DNA from: JBLHKS01 sp047620505
GTDB taxonomy: Bacteria; Verrucomicrobiota; Verrucomicrobiia; Verrucomicrobiales; DEV007
Reading direction: 5' to 3'
Length of the DNA: 25,870 nt
Assembly: GCA_047620505.1 (NCBI GenBank)
Contig: JBLHKS010000097.1
Span: 1-25,870, forward strand
This document shows positions 14,083-21,986 of this stretch, piece after piece. The notes beneath the pieces were generated by a model, which was not told the origin of the DNA, did not search any database, and saw nothing but the letters and a program-made list of their open reading frames with translations. How positions within the stretch are numbered: the stretch's first letter is position 1; the number at the start of each line of letters is the position of its first letter. A program made the position numbers and the translations under genes.

Positions 14083-15425
14083 TTTTTCAGGAGCTTCAAA
14101 AACGGCTTTCGAGCTGCCTTGGCAACGATCGCGTAAAGATTGTCGCCGGCGTTGATCGTGTCGCTCGCCGCCGGGACAGCGGCTTGGATTCCGTGAAGCA
14201 GCCCAACGAGAATGCTGCCTCCCGGCCAATCGATTTCGTTAACTTGCTTGCCAGCGATGGCTGAGGTTTCAGCCACCGTCGCCTCGATTACTTCCGCGTC
14301 ATGCAAATCACGGACGACGTGATAGCGATCCGAAGTGACGAAGCGCATGAGTTCCTGACGAGCTGACTCGCGCGGACTGACGGCGGCCATGATTCCGACT
14401 TGCTCACTGATCGAACTGATCGCGTCTGCGTAGTCGGCGCGATGGATCAATGTCAGGCAATGTTTCGCTCCCAGGTTATGCGCTTGAAGACAGGTCATGA
14501 CGTTGTCCTCGTCGCTCGCGGTCGTTGCGATGAAGAAATCGGCTTCACCGACGCGTTCTTCGCGTAGCTCAGAAATTCGAGTGGCGTCGATGTTGAGTAT
14601 CGTGGCTCCGTCCAACCGGTTCGTGAGATCTTCGCAGCGGGCCGAATCTGATTCCAGAATTCTAACTTTGAAGTCCCAGGAGAGCAGCATCTGGGCGAGT
14701 GAGAAGCCGTATTCATTTCCGCCGAAGATGACGACGCGCTGTGATTCCTGAACGAATTTTTTGCCGAGCCTTGCGGCCACTTCGTGGAGCTTCCGCGGAT
14801 CGCCAACGAGAGTGACGACGTCGCCGATTTGGAGTTCGTCGTTTGCCGTCGGAATGATGAGTCCGCGCTCGCGTTGAATCGACCCAATCCGAACACGTTC
14901 GGGTAGTTTCAATTCCAGCAGCTGCTTGCCGGTCATCTCGCTGGATTCCTCGACTTCGATCTGGAGTAGCTCGACGCTGCCTCGCGCAATCTCCTCGACG
15001 AAGATGGAATTCGGGCTTCGAACGAATTTGGAAAGGTCGAGCGCGGCGAGTCGTTCCGAGCTGAACAGGTAGTCGATTCCGAATCTGGCTCGGTAATCGA
15101 AAAGCCATTCGTCGCGCTGAACCTCGGGATGAACCCGGCAGATGACTTTCTGCGCGCCGAGCTGTTTGGCGATCGAGCTGCAAACGAGATTTGTGTTGTT
15201 GCAGCTTGTCAGGGCGAGGAAAAGTTCACACTCGGGAGCGTTAGCGTCGATCAAAGTTGTAATCGACGCGCCGTTGCCCCGGAGCACCTTCGCGTCGATC
15301 TGGCCGCCGAGTTCAGCGGCGATGGCTTCGTCTGCTTCGATTACGACAATCTCGTGAGCCTCGCTCGAAAGCCGCTCTGCCAAGTGTCGCCCGATTTCGC
15401 CGGCACCGACGATGATGATTTTCAT
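14079..15425 (-). CDS. trkA: Trk potassium uptake regulator TrkA
   Basis: A 448-residue cytosolic gating subunit of a Trk/Ktr K+ channel. The start is ATG 15425 (MKIIIVGAGEIGRHLAERL), with a classic Rossmann GxGxxG; 30 extra in-frame codons upstream look spurious. It has two tandem RCK units: the first RCK_N (1-130: IVVIEADEAIA, NGASITTLIDA), an RCK_C region (about 135-215, VELLQIEVEE), a second RCK_N (about 230-350: VVIFGGNEYGFSLAQML, RILESD, NIDAT) and a second RCK_C at the end. The second nucleotide site has GGNEYG rather than GxGxxG. The partner channel TrkH/TrkG is not in the window. It is first gene of the trkA - GNAT - sufE operon and diverges from the AmpG-like gene across about 47 bases. 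Confidence 0.93.
   Translation of the reverse strand: MKIIIVGAGEIGRHLAERLSSEAHEIVVIEADEAIAAELGGQIDAKVLRGNGASITTLIDANAPECELFLALTSCNNTNLVCSSIAKQLGAQKVICRVHPEVQRDEWLFDYRARFGIDYLFSSERLAALDLSKFVRSPNSIFVEEIARGSVELLQIEVEESSEMTGKQLLELKLPERVRIGSIQRERGLIIPTANDELQIGDVVTLVGDPRKLHEVAARLGKKFVQESQRVVIFGGNEYGFSLAQMLLSWDFKVRILESDSARCEDLTNRLDGATILNIDATRISELREERVGEADFFIATTASDEDNVMTCLQAHNLGAKHCLTLIHRADYADAISSISEQVGIMAAVSPRESARQELMRFVTSDRYHVVRDLHDAEVIEATVAETSAIAGKQVNEIDWPGGSILVGLLHGIQAAVPAASDTINAGDNLYAIVAKAARKPFLKLLKK
14916..14927. repeat. Palindrome near-copy, one mismatch
   Basis: CAGCAGCTGCTT on the plus strand; reads KQLL in TrkA on the minus strand (GKQLLELK). Confidence 0.7.
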
Positions 15426-15472
15426 AGAATTCTGTGGGCGCGGAATGAAAGGGCAATTCTGAGCTTTAGCAA

Positions 15473-16792
15473 TTGCAGACCGTGCCTCAGAATGGACAGC
15501 GTTTGAAGACTCCAAACCTCGCCGAAAACCGCGCTCTGCGCCTTGCGACTCTCTGCATGCTCTACGTTTCGCAGGGGATCACTTTCGGCTTCACCTCGAC
15601 TGCGGTGAAGAATTATCTCAACGCGCGCCAGGTCAGTTTGGCCGAAACCGGGGCGATCCTGAGCTACATCAGTTTGCCGTTCGCGCTGAAGTTTTTGTGG
15701 GGGCCCGTGATGGATCGATGGGGCTATCAGCCGATGGGGCGGCGGCGGCCCTGGATTTTGATTGCGCAGGGCGGCGCGGTGATTGGGCTAACGATTTTTG
15801 CTTTCATGCCAGGCATGGACACGGTCAGTCCGGCGATGCTCACGACGCTGGCGCTGATGACGCTAATGACAAATCTGTTCGCGTCGATGCAGGACGTCGC
15901 AGTGGACGCGTTAGCAATCGATTTACTTCCGGAAAAAGAGAGGGGGACCGTTTCTGCGCTGATGTACGGTGGAAGTTATTTTGGAACGTTCTTCGGCGGT
16001 TGGTTTGTCGGTATGGTGCTTACGAAATTCGGGTTTCGCGAGGCGTTTTTGGTTCAGGCCGGTTTGTTAGCCTTGATCATGCTGTTGCCGATGTTCCTGC
16101 GCGAACGCCGCGGCGAGAAACTCTTCCCCTGGACCGAGGGAAAGCCGATGGCTCCCGAATCAGCGAGCAGCGCGGCGAGTTTTCAGCAGCTGCTGGGGTG
16201 GATCGTCCGGGCGTTCAGTAATTTTCGCGCGCTGGCGTTTGGCGTGTTCGCCGCCTTGGTCTACCTCGGAGGAACGGCGTTAACGACGATTCGTTCGCAC
16301 TATTTTATCAATCACGGAGGCTGGTCGGAAAAGGACTACAACGCTTTGGAAAGTGTCTGGGGAGTTTGGTTTGGACTCGCCGGATGTCTCGTCGGCGCGG
16401 TTGCCGGCCGGATCGACGCGCGGCTCCGAGTCGCTGTGTCGAGCGTCGTGCTTGGAGGATTGTGGTGCTGGTTTGCGGCGAGCGACTTGGAGATTTTCCG
16501 GGAAAAAGGAGTGCTCACGGCGTTTGCTCTCAGTGCGGAATTTGTCAAAGCATTCATGGCCGTCTCGATGTTCGCAATGTTCATGGCGATCGCCGACAAA
16601 CGCGTCTCCGCCACTCAATTCACGGCTTACATGGCGCTCTTGAATCTGTCGACTGGGGCGGCTCAACGATGGGCCGGGAGCATTTCCGATTGGTTCGGAA
16701 TTCAAGGCGCGCATGTGGCCATGGCAGGGTTCCAGGTCGCGATTCTCGCCCTGCTGCTCGTTGGTAAGCCGCGTCAGACATCTGATCTGTGA
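15473..16792 (+). CDS. AmpG-like MFS permease
   Basis: A 439-residue polytopic transporter with about 12 membrane helices. Family marks are the N-terminal GITFGFTSTAVKNYL, the MFS loop motif DRWGYQPMGRRRPWIL and MQDVAVDALAIDLLPEKERG, all typical of the AmpG/PAT branch that imports anhydromuropeptides for cell-wall recycling. Substrate assignment is by family only. The frame begins with TTG 15473; GTG 15482 is an alternative, and no Shine-Dalgarno sequence decides. It diverges from trkA. A CAGCAGCTGCTG palindrome encodes QQLL in the central cytoplasmic loop (SFQQLLGW), a tolerant site. Confidence 0.8.
   Translation: MQTVPQNGQRLKTPNLAENRALRLATLCMLYVSQGITFGFTSTAVKNYLNARQVSLAETGAILSYISLPFALKFLWGPVMDRWGYQPMGRRRPWILIAQGGAVIGLTIFAFMPGMDTVSPAMLTTLALMTLMTNLFASMQDVAVDALAIDLLPEKERGTVSALMYGGSYFGTFFGGWFVGMVLTKFGFREAFLVQAGLLALIMLLPMFLRERRGEKLFPWTEGKPMAPESASSAASFQQLLGWIVRAFSNFRALAFGVFAALVYLGGTALTTIRSHYFINHGGWSEKDYNALESVWGVWFGLAGCLVGAVAGRIDARLRVAVSSVVLGGLWCWFAASDLEIFREKGVLTAFALSAEFVKAFMAVSMFAMFMAIADKRVSATQFTAYMALLNLSTGAAQRWAGSISDWFGIQGAHVAMAGFQVAILALLLVGKPRQTSDL
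16184..16195. repeat. CAGCAGCTGCTG site 9 (exact)
   Basis: Reads QQLL in the central loop of the AmpG-like permease (SFQQLLGW). Confidence 0.9.
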
Positions 16793-16848
16793 AGCTTCCG
16801 CTTTTCTGAATTCCTTCCTGAGGATTTTGAGTCATATTGAGGGCCATG

Positions 16849-17748
16849 ATGACTTCAAACTCCCCTCAGCAGCTGCTGGCCGCCTTCATTGCGATTGCAG
16901 TTGCGATGTTCTGCTCAACCGCCGCAAAAGCTGATCCCGCTCGCGCCTGCGTTTGGAAGATCCAGAACGGAAACGCAACGGTCTACCTCGCCGGCTCAGT
17001 TCACCTTCTCAGAGAAGACGATCATCCGCTGCCGCCGCCTTACGAAATGGCTTACGAAGCTTGTCAGAAGCTCTACTTCGAGGTCGACATGAGCGAGATG
17101 ATGGCGGGCGCCGGAAAGGCGCTGGAAGACTCGAAATTGCCTAACGGAGACACCATTGAGGACCACGTATCCGAGGAGACTTACAAGAAGCTCAAGGCAT
17201 ATTTTAAGAAGCGCGGAATCGGCGGCAAAATGCTCGAATCGATGAAGCCAGGGATGCTTGCGGTCACGATTTCGGGAATTGAGGCGATGCAGATGGGCGC
17301 GATGCCGCAATTCGGCGTGGAGATGTTTTTCAACGTGAAAGCAACCGCCGACGACAAGCCGGTGACCGGATTGGAGACCGTGGAATTCCAGATGGGAATG
17401 TTCGATTCGATGGAGCCGGGTGAGCAGGATGACTTCCTCGCGATAACGCTGGACGAAGTGGACAAGACGCCGGAAGTGCTCGGAGAATTGATCGATGTCT
17501 GGAAACAGGGCGATATCGAGAAGCTGAATGACCTTCTGAATGACCAATTCGAGGAAGGCGATAAATTAACCGAGTTGCTTCTCTACAGTCGGAACAAGAA
17601 CTGGATTCCGGCGATCGAAAAAGAACTGAAATCGGATGGCGTGACTTTGATCATCGTCGGTGCGGCTCATCTTGTCGGGAAGGGCAGCGTGATCGATCTT
17701 TTGGAGAAAAAAGGGCACGAGGCGGTGCAGCTGACTTACGAGGACTAG
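16849..17748 (+). CDS. TraB/GumN family secreted protein
   Basis: A 299-residue protein of the TraB/GumN/PrgY (TIKI-like) family. It has a signal peptide (AAFIAIAVAMFCSTAAKA), the N-terminal family motif VYLAGSVHLLREDDHPLP with its conserved His, the acidic FEVDM, and the C-terminal VTLIIVGAAHLVGKGSV carrying the second conserved GxxH-type His. The family is proposed to be metal-dependent proteases or related enzymes; the role here is unknown. ATG 16849 has GAGGG five bases upstream, which favours it over ATG 16846 or TTG 16837. A CAGCAGCTGCTG palindrome lies at codons 6-9 (SPQQLLAAF), just before the hydrophobic core of the signal peptide. Confidence 0.82.
   Translation: MTSNSPQQLLAAFIAIAVAMFCSTAAKADPARACVWKIQNGNATVYLAGSVHLLREDDHPLPPPYEMAYEACQKLYFEVDMSEMMAGAGKALEDSKLPNGDTIEDHVSEETYKKLKAYFKKRGIGGKMLESMKPGMLAVTISGIEAMQMGAMPQFGVEMFFNVKATADDKPVTGLETVEFQMGMFDSMEPGEQDDFLAITLDEVDKTPEVLGELIDVWKQGDIEKLNDLLNDQFEEGDKLTELLLYSRNKNWIPAIEKELKSDGVTLIIVGAAHLVGKGSVIDLLEKKGHEAVQLTYED
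16867..16878. repeat. CAGCAGCTGCTG site 10 (exact)
   Basis: Reads QQLL in the N-terminal tail of the TraB-family signal peptide (SPQQLLAAF). Confidence 0.9.
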
Positions 17749-17791
17749 TCGAAACTCGTTGCGGGTGCTCCTGAGCTGGCGAGTTTTTCGG

Positions 17792-19132
17792 ATGAAGCTG
17801 AAGTCATTGATTCTTGCGCTGGGGTTTGCTCCTCTGCTGTCCTTTTCGGCCGACTCGCCGAACCTGATTTACATCATGGTCGATGATCTCGGCTATGGCG
17901 ATCTCGGCTGTTTCGGCCAGGAAGAAATTCAAACGCCGAACCTCGATCGAATGGCGGAAGAGGGCATGCGCCTGACGAGTTTCTACGCGGGATGCACGGT
18001 TTGTCGTCCGTCTCGGCTGTCCCTGTGGACCGGAAAGCACATGGGACACACGCCGATCTGGTCGAACGCGACTTATCATTTTAAGCCGGAAGACGTGACC
18101 GTGGGCGAGCAGCTGCAGGCCGCAGGCTACGTCACCGGCGGAGTCGGAAAGTGGGCGATGGGCGGTGTCGACACGACCGGATTTCCGCTGAAAAACGGAT
18201 TCGATTTCTGGATGGGCTACCTCGATCAGGGAGCCGCCCACAATTTTTATCCGACGCATCTCTGGCGTAACGCAGAGCAGTTTTCAATGCCGGGCAACGT
18301 CCTCAGCGATCACAAAGACGCGCGTGGTCGAGTCTCGAAGGAACGCGAAACTTATTCGCATGATGTGATGACGGAGCAAGCGTTCGGATTCATTCGGGAG
18401 AACGCGGAGAAGCCGTTTTTGCTCCACATTCACTGGACGATTCCACATGCGAATAACGAAGGCGGCCGAGTAACCGGCGACGGTATGGAGGTTCCGGATT
18501 ACGGAATTTACGCCGATCGCGAGCAGTGGCCAAGCACGGCGAAAGGACAGGCAGCGATGATCACGCGGATGGACGGCGATGTCGGTCGGCTTCTGAAGTT
18601 ACTCAAGGAACTGGGACTCGATGAACGCACGCTGGTCTTTTTCACCAGCGACAACGGCCCGCATTCCGAAGGCGGTCACAAGCACGAATTTTTCGACGCC
18701 AACGGCCCGCTGAGAGGCTTCAAACGCGATCTCTACGAAGGTGGAATTCGGGTGCCTGCGATCGCGCGTTGGCCGGGTGCGATCAAGGCTGGTTCGAAGT
18801 CGGACGAGCCGTTTGCGTTCTGGGATTGGATGTCGACAGCGTGCGAGTTAACCGGAGCGAAAACTCCGGAAGGGATCGATGGAATTTCCTTCGCGCCGAC
18901 GCTGCGAGGCGAGAAGCAGAAGGAACGCCACGCGTATCTCTATTGGCGTTATGGAAAGAAGGAAGCCGTTCGGCGCGGCGACTGGAAAGCGGTCCGACTT
19001 GGCCCTGACAAACCCACAGAACTCTACGATCTGGAAATCGATATCGGCGAGGCGATCGATATCGCCTCTTTTCATCCCGGCGTCGTCAAAGAGTTCGAGG
19101 CGCTGATGGCTGATGCTGTCGCCGCCCAATGA
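17792..19132 (+). CDS. Sulfatase, arylsulfatase A-like
   Basis: A 446-residue secreted sulfatase. ATG 17792 begins a signal peptide (MKLKSLILALGFAPLLSFSA), which is better than the TTG at 17759. The metal-binding DD is in YIMVDDLGYGDLG; the catalytic motif CRPSR gives Cys71 for formylglycine formation. Further marks are GVGKWAMGG, HIHWTIPHANNEGG, VFFTSDNGPHSEGGHKHEFF and LYEGGIRVPAIARWPG. This is the common arylsulfatase A-like type of PVC and Bacteroidota polysaccharide utilisation loci; the substrate is not readable. The stop overlaps the ATG of the next membrane-protein gene (ATGA), so the two are probably translated together. A two-mismatch version of the dispersed palindrome lies at 18107-18118. 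Confidence 0.9.
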   Translation: MKLKSLILALGFAPLLSFSADSPNLIYIMVDDLGYGDLGCFGQEEIQTPNLDRMAEEGMRLTSFYAGCTVCRPSRLSLWTGKHMGHTPIWSNATYHFKPEDVTVGEQLQAAGYVTGGVGKWAMGGVDTTGFPLKNGFDFWMGYLDQGAAHNFYPTHLWRNAEQFSMPGNVLSDHKDARGRVSKERETYSHDVMTEQAFGFIRENAEKPFLLHIHWTIPHANNEGGRVTGDGMEVPDYGIYADREQWPSTAKGQAAMITRMDGDVGRLLKLLKELGLDERTLVFFTSDNGPHSEGGHKHEFFDANGPLRGFKRDLYEGGIRVPAIARWPGAIKAGSKSDEPFAFWDWMSTACELTGAKTPEGIDGISFAPTLRGEKQKERHAYLYWRYGKKEAVRRGDWKAVRLGPDKPTELYDLEIDIGEAIDIASFHPGVVKEFEALMADAVAAQ

Positions 19133-19974
19133 GCGATCGCAGCCAGCAGCTGCTGGGCGGCGGATTCCGTTGGTGGTTCCTGCCGAGTTGGCTTGGGCTC
19201 GATGCGCCCTGTGTCGTTTCGCTTTGGCTCTGGGCAATCGCCAAGAGCACGGACGTGGCTGTCCCAGTATCGGCGTTTGTCGCGCTTTTTGGCTCAGTCT
19301 GGGCGATCTATCTTGGCGACCGGTTGATCGACGTTTCGCGCTGCCGAGATTGGAATCTCGCGACCGGTCGGCTGAAATTCGGAAAGCGATTCCGGATCGT
19401 TTTTGCCGTTGGGCTTCTCGGAAGCGTTTCAACGGTGCTTTGCGTCAGCGCGATCAGTCTGCCTCGTGAAATCTTGATCCGAGGTCTCTGGGTTGGCGCA
19501 GGCGTGGTCTTGTATTTTCTGGTTTTTGTCGTTCCCATCGCATTTCGCGAGAAGCTTCCCGGAAAGGAAATCGCCGTCGGCTTTTTTTTCGCGGCGGGCG
19601 TTTTTTCAGTGACGAATCCAGCTGTGACGGACCTGCCTTTGTTGTTCGGCTTCTTCGTAGTTGCTGCGTTCAATTGCCTGATCATCAGCGCTCGAGACGC
19701 GGAGTCCGACCATGCGAATGATCCCGGAGGAGCCTCTCGATGGTGGCGATCGATGGATCGAGACCTGAATTATCTCGGGCTTCTCTTGATGCTCGGAATC
19801 GCGACCCTGTTCCTTTGGAATCCCGATCAGCTACCGCTTTTGATCGCCCTTGAGGCCGCTTTACTTGCCTTGTTCTTCCTGCACCGATCGGCAAAACGCC
19901 TAACTGCCGATGCAGTCCGGGCGGTTGCCGATTTTTGTTTGCTGACTCCAATTGTGATCTCGCCGTGGCTCTGA
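19129..19974 (+). CDS. Polytopic membrane protein, possibly UbiA-like
   Basis: A 281-residue protein with about 7-8 hydrophobic helices. The ATG overlaps the sulfatase stop (ATGA), indicating translational coupling. Two acidic stretches, YLGDRLIDVSRCRDW after the second helix and ISARDAESDHANDP after the sixth, resemble the paired Asp-rich motifs of UbiA-type prenyltransferases in spacing but lack the usual NDxxDxxxD form, so the assignment is weak. It is convergent with and abuts the peroxiredoxin gene (stops adjacent, 19974/19975). The dispersed palindrome is codons 6-9 (RSQQLLGG), in the polar N-terminal tail. Why it is coupled to a sulfatase is unclear. Confidence 0.65.
   Translation: MSDRSQQLLGGGFRWWFLPSWLGLDAPCVVSLWLWAIAKSTDVAVPVSAFVALFGSVWAIYLGDRLIDVSRCRDWNLATGRLKFGKRFRIVFAVGLLGSVSTVLCVSAISLPREILIRGLWVGAGVVLYFLVFVVPIAFREKLPGKEIAVGFFFAAGVFSVTNPAVTDLPLLFGFFVVAAFNCLIISARDAESDHANDPGGASRWWRSMDRDLNYLGLLLMLGIATLFLWNPDQLPLLIALEAALLALFFLHRSAKRLTADAVRAVADFCLLTPIVISPWL
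19144..19155. repeat. CAGCAGCTGCTG site 11 (exact)
   Basis: Codons 6-9 of the UbiA-like membrane protein (RSQQLLGG), 15 bases after its start codon. Confidence 0.9.
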
Positions 19975-20448
19975 TCACAAGACCTCAAGCAGCCGAGCGG
20001 CGTGCTCTTTGGGCTTAACTTTCTCGAAAACAGCCAGAATCTTCTGATCCGGCCCAATCACGAATGTCGACCGCTCCGTGCCCATGTAAGTTCGGCCGTA
20101 CATCTTTTTTTCAACCCAGAGACCGTAAGCCTCGACGATCGTTTTCTCGGGATCGCTTAAAAGCGGAAACGGCAGCTGCTGTTTATCGATAAACTTCTGG
20201 TGGCTCTTCGCGGAGTCGATGCTGACGCCGAAAACTTTCGCCTTGGCGGAAACTGCGGCCCAGTTGTCGCGAAGATCACAGGCTTGAGTCGTGCAGCCGG
20301 GAGTGCTGTCCTTCGGATAAAAATAGAGGACAATCGTTTCGCCTTTGAGGTCTTTGAGTGAGACCTCCGCTCCCTCTCCGAACTCGCCGCCGACGGCAAC
20401 TGCGGTGAATTGAGGCGCTTTTGCGCCGACTTCAGGTTTGACTGACAT
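19975..20448 (-). CDS. bcp: Thioredoxin-dependent peroxiredoxin, Bcp/PrxQ type
   Basis: A 157-residue peroxiredoxin reducing hydroperoxides at the expense of thioredoxin. The start is ATG 20448 (MSVKPEVGAKAPQF). The active site is YFYPKDSTPGCTTQACDLRD, with peroxidatic Cys52 and, five residues on, a resolving Cys57, the atypical 2-Cys PrxQ arrangement. Further marks are GVSIDSAKSHQKFIDK, LLSDPEKTIVEAYG and RSTFVIGPDQKIL. It lies 29 bases downstream of the sulfatase at 20478-21893 on the same strand and may be cotranscribed with it. A one-mismatch dispersed palindrome encodes QQLP in the KQQLPFPLL segment, where related proteins also tend to have a short polar run. Confidence 0.93.
   Translation of the reverse strand: MSVKPEVGAKAPQFTAVAVGGEFGEGAEVSLKDLKGETIVLYFYPKDSTPGCTTQACDLRDNWAAVSAKAKVFGVSIDSAKSHQKFIDKQQLPFPLLSDPEKTIVEAYGLWVEKKMYGRTYMGTERSTFVIGPDQKILAVFEKVKPKEHAARLLEVL
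20170..20181. repeat. Palindrome near-copy, one mismatch
   Basis: CGGCAGCTGCTG on the plus strand; reads QQLP in the peroxiredoxin on the minus strand. The mismatch is the same as in the near-copy at 22047, read on the other strand. Confidence 0.65.
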
Positions 20449-20477
20449 GTTGAGAAATCTTGTATTGTCAGGAGGAT

Positions 20478-21893
20478 TTACTTCTTTTTCTTGAGCCGGC
20501 TCGCGTATTCCCAGCGCTCCCGCCACTCATCAAAATACGGCCGATACTCGTCCATGTCGGTCCAGAAACGAGGCTCCGGGTTTTCGCCCGGATTGACTTG
20601 GCCCTCCGGATAGTCTTTGCCCTCGATACTGGCCTCTGCGGCCTTGTTCCAGGTTTCGTAGTATCCGTTCAGGCGAGCGAGCACGTCCGGATTCGCAGCG
20701 GAGAGGTCCTCGGACTCGTCGTGATCTTCAACCAGATTGTAGAGCTGTGAGGATCCGTTTTTATGACGAACGAGCTTCCATTCGTTGTCCACCAGCGCTC
20801 CCCAACCGGAATAGTGAAAGGGAATCGGCTCTTCGCGGCTTTCGGGCTCGGCTCCATCCAGAAGCGGCTTGAAACTGACTCCATCGAGCGGCAGGGGCAT
20901 CGCGGATTTCGGCAGGCCAACGATTTCGGCGATCGTCGGAAAAATGTCCATCGTACTAGCCGGATAGTCGGTCACGCGCGGCTTCACCATGGCAGGCCAT
21001 TCGAGGATCCCCGGCACGCGAATGCCTCCTTCGTAGACAGAGCCTTTGTAGCCGCGAAGCCCGCCGACGGTTTCCGGTTTTATCTTCGGCAACCCGCCGT
21101 TGTCGCTGCAAAACAGGACCAGCGTGTTGTCCGCCACCCCGAGATCGCGCAGTCCCTGGCGAAGCGTGCCGATGCTGCGATCCATGGCCACCAGCTCGCC
21201 GTACTGATTCTTCGACTGCTCATCGAGATCAGCGAACGGAGCGAGATCTTCGTCCGAAGCCTTGAACGGATTATGCGGAGTGCCGTACCAGACAACCCCG
21301 AAGAGCGGGGCTTTCGCTTTGACGTTTGACTCGAAGAAATCCAGCAGCTGCTGGACGATGATCTCCGAGGAATCACCCTTGAATTCTTCAAACTCGCCCT
21401 TCCGACTCATGATTGGATCCATGTCGAAGAAGTTCGTTACCGTGATCCATTCGTCGAATCCATGGGCACCCGGGCTGTGCGCATCGTCCTTCAAAATCGG
21501 AACGCCGGGGCCGCGAATGCCGTTGAGATGCCATTTGCCGAAGTGGCCCGTTCGATAGCCGGCGTCGCGGAGAGCATGGGCGATCGTCTGTTCCTGGAGG
21601 CGGAGCGCGTAGCCGTGACTAGGGACGCCGGTGCGCTGATGTTGTCGACCGGTCAGGACGGAAGCGCGCGTCGGCGAACAGACCGGGCCCGAAGCGTAGA
21701 ATCGATCGAACCGCAGTCCGTTCTCGGCCATCGCATCCAGGTTCGGTGTCTTCAGGATCGGATGATTGTTATAGCTCGTCTGGCCCCAGCCCTGGTCATC
21801 TGCCATGACGAGAACAATGTTAGGACGATCTTCCGCTGACAGCCGAAACGTCAGCGCCAACATCACCAAAGTGGAGAGTAAAATTCGATGCAT
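20478..21893 (-). CDS. Sulfatase with CSPTR active site
   Basis: A 471-residue secreted sulfatase: signal peptide MHRILLSTLVMLALTFRLSA, metal-binding DD in NIVLVMADDQGWGQTSY, and catalytic motif CSPTR with Cys72 (Thr instead of the more usual Ser, allowed in the family). Other marks are GYRTGHFGKWHLNG, VWYGTPHNPF, LVLFCSDNGGLP and VYEGGIRVPGILEWP. The C-terminus ends in a basic run (ASRLKKKK). It diverges from the sulfatase at 21987 with 93 bases between starts, and bcp follows closely. The dispersed palindrome encodes IIVQQLLDFFES on this strand. The substrate cannot be read from sequence. Confidence 0.9.
   Translation of the reverse strand: MHRILLSTLVMLALTFRLSAEDRPNIVLVMADDQGWGQTSYNNHPILKTPNLDAMAENGLRFDRFYASGPVCSPTRASVLTGRQHQRTGVPSHGYALRLQEQTIAHALRDAGYRTGHFGKWHLNGIRGPGVPILKDDAHSPGAHGFDEWITVTNFFDMDPIMSRKGEFEEFKGDSSEIIVQQLLDFFESNVKAKAPLFGVVWYGTPHNPFKASDEDLAPFADLDEQSKNQYGELVAMDRSIGTLRQGLRDLGVADNTLVLFCSDNGGLPKIKPETVGGLRGYKGSVYEGGIRVPGILEWPAMVKPRVTDYPASTMDIFPTIAEIVGLPKSAMPLPLDGVSFKPLLDGAEPESREEPIPFHYSGWGALVDNEWKLVRHKNGSSQLYNLVEDHDESEDLSAANPDVLARLNGYYETWNKAAEASIEGKDYPEGQVNPGENPEPRFWTDMDEYRPYFDEWRERWEYASRLKKKK
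21342..21353. repeat. CAGCAGCTGCTG site 12 (exact)
   Basis: Reads QQLL on the minus strand in the CSPTR sulfatase (IVQQLLDFF). Confidence 0.9.
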
Positions 21894-21986
21894 TGTCCGA
21901 CTTTGGACGAAGCCTCACATGCTGTCGAGAGACGTCTCGAATTCAAGTTCATAGCGACAAACCGGCTTCCATATAGATAAGTCTGC
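21894..21986. promoter_or_regulatory. Divergent promoter region between two sulfatases, with palindrome
   Basis: The 93 bases between opposite sulfatase starts contain the perfect palindrome GAGACGTCTC (21929-21938), nested in TCGAGA-GACG-TCTCGA (21925-21940), a possible operator. TATAGA (21972-21977) lies about 10 bases before the ATG at 21987, which would give an almost leaderless plus-strand transcript if it is a -10 box; no good -35 is visible. Confidence 0.35.

Noticed and set aside
18107..18118. GAGCAGCTGCAG as another palindrome copy
   Set aside because: It has two mismatches to the core, so it was not counted, although it falls in one of the larger gaps.
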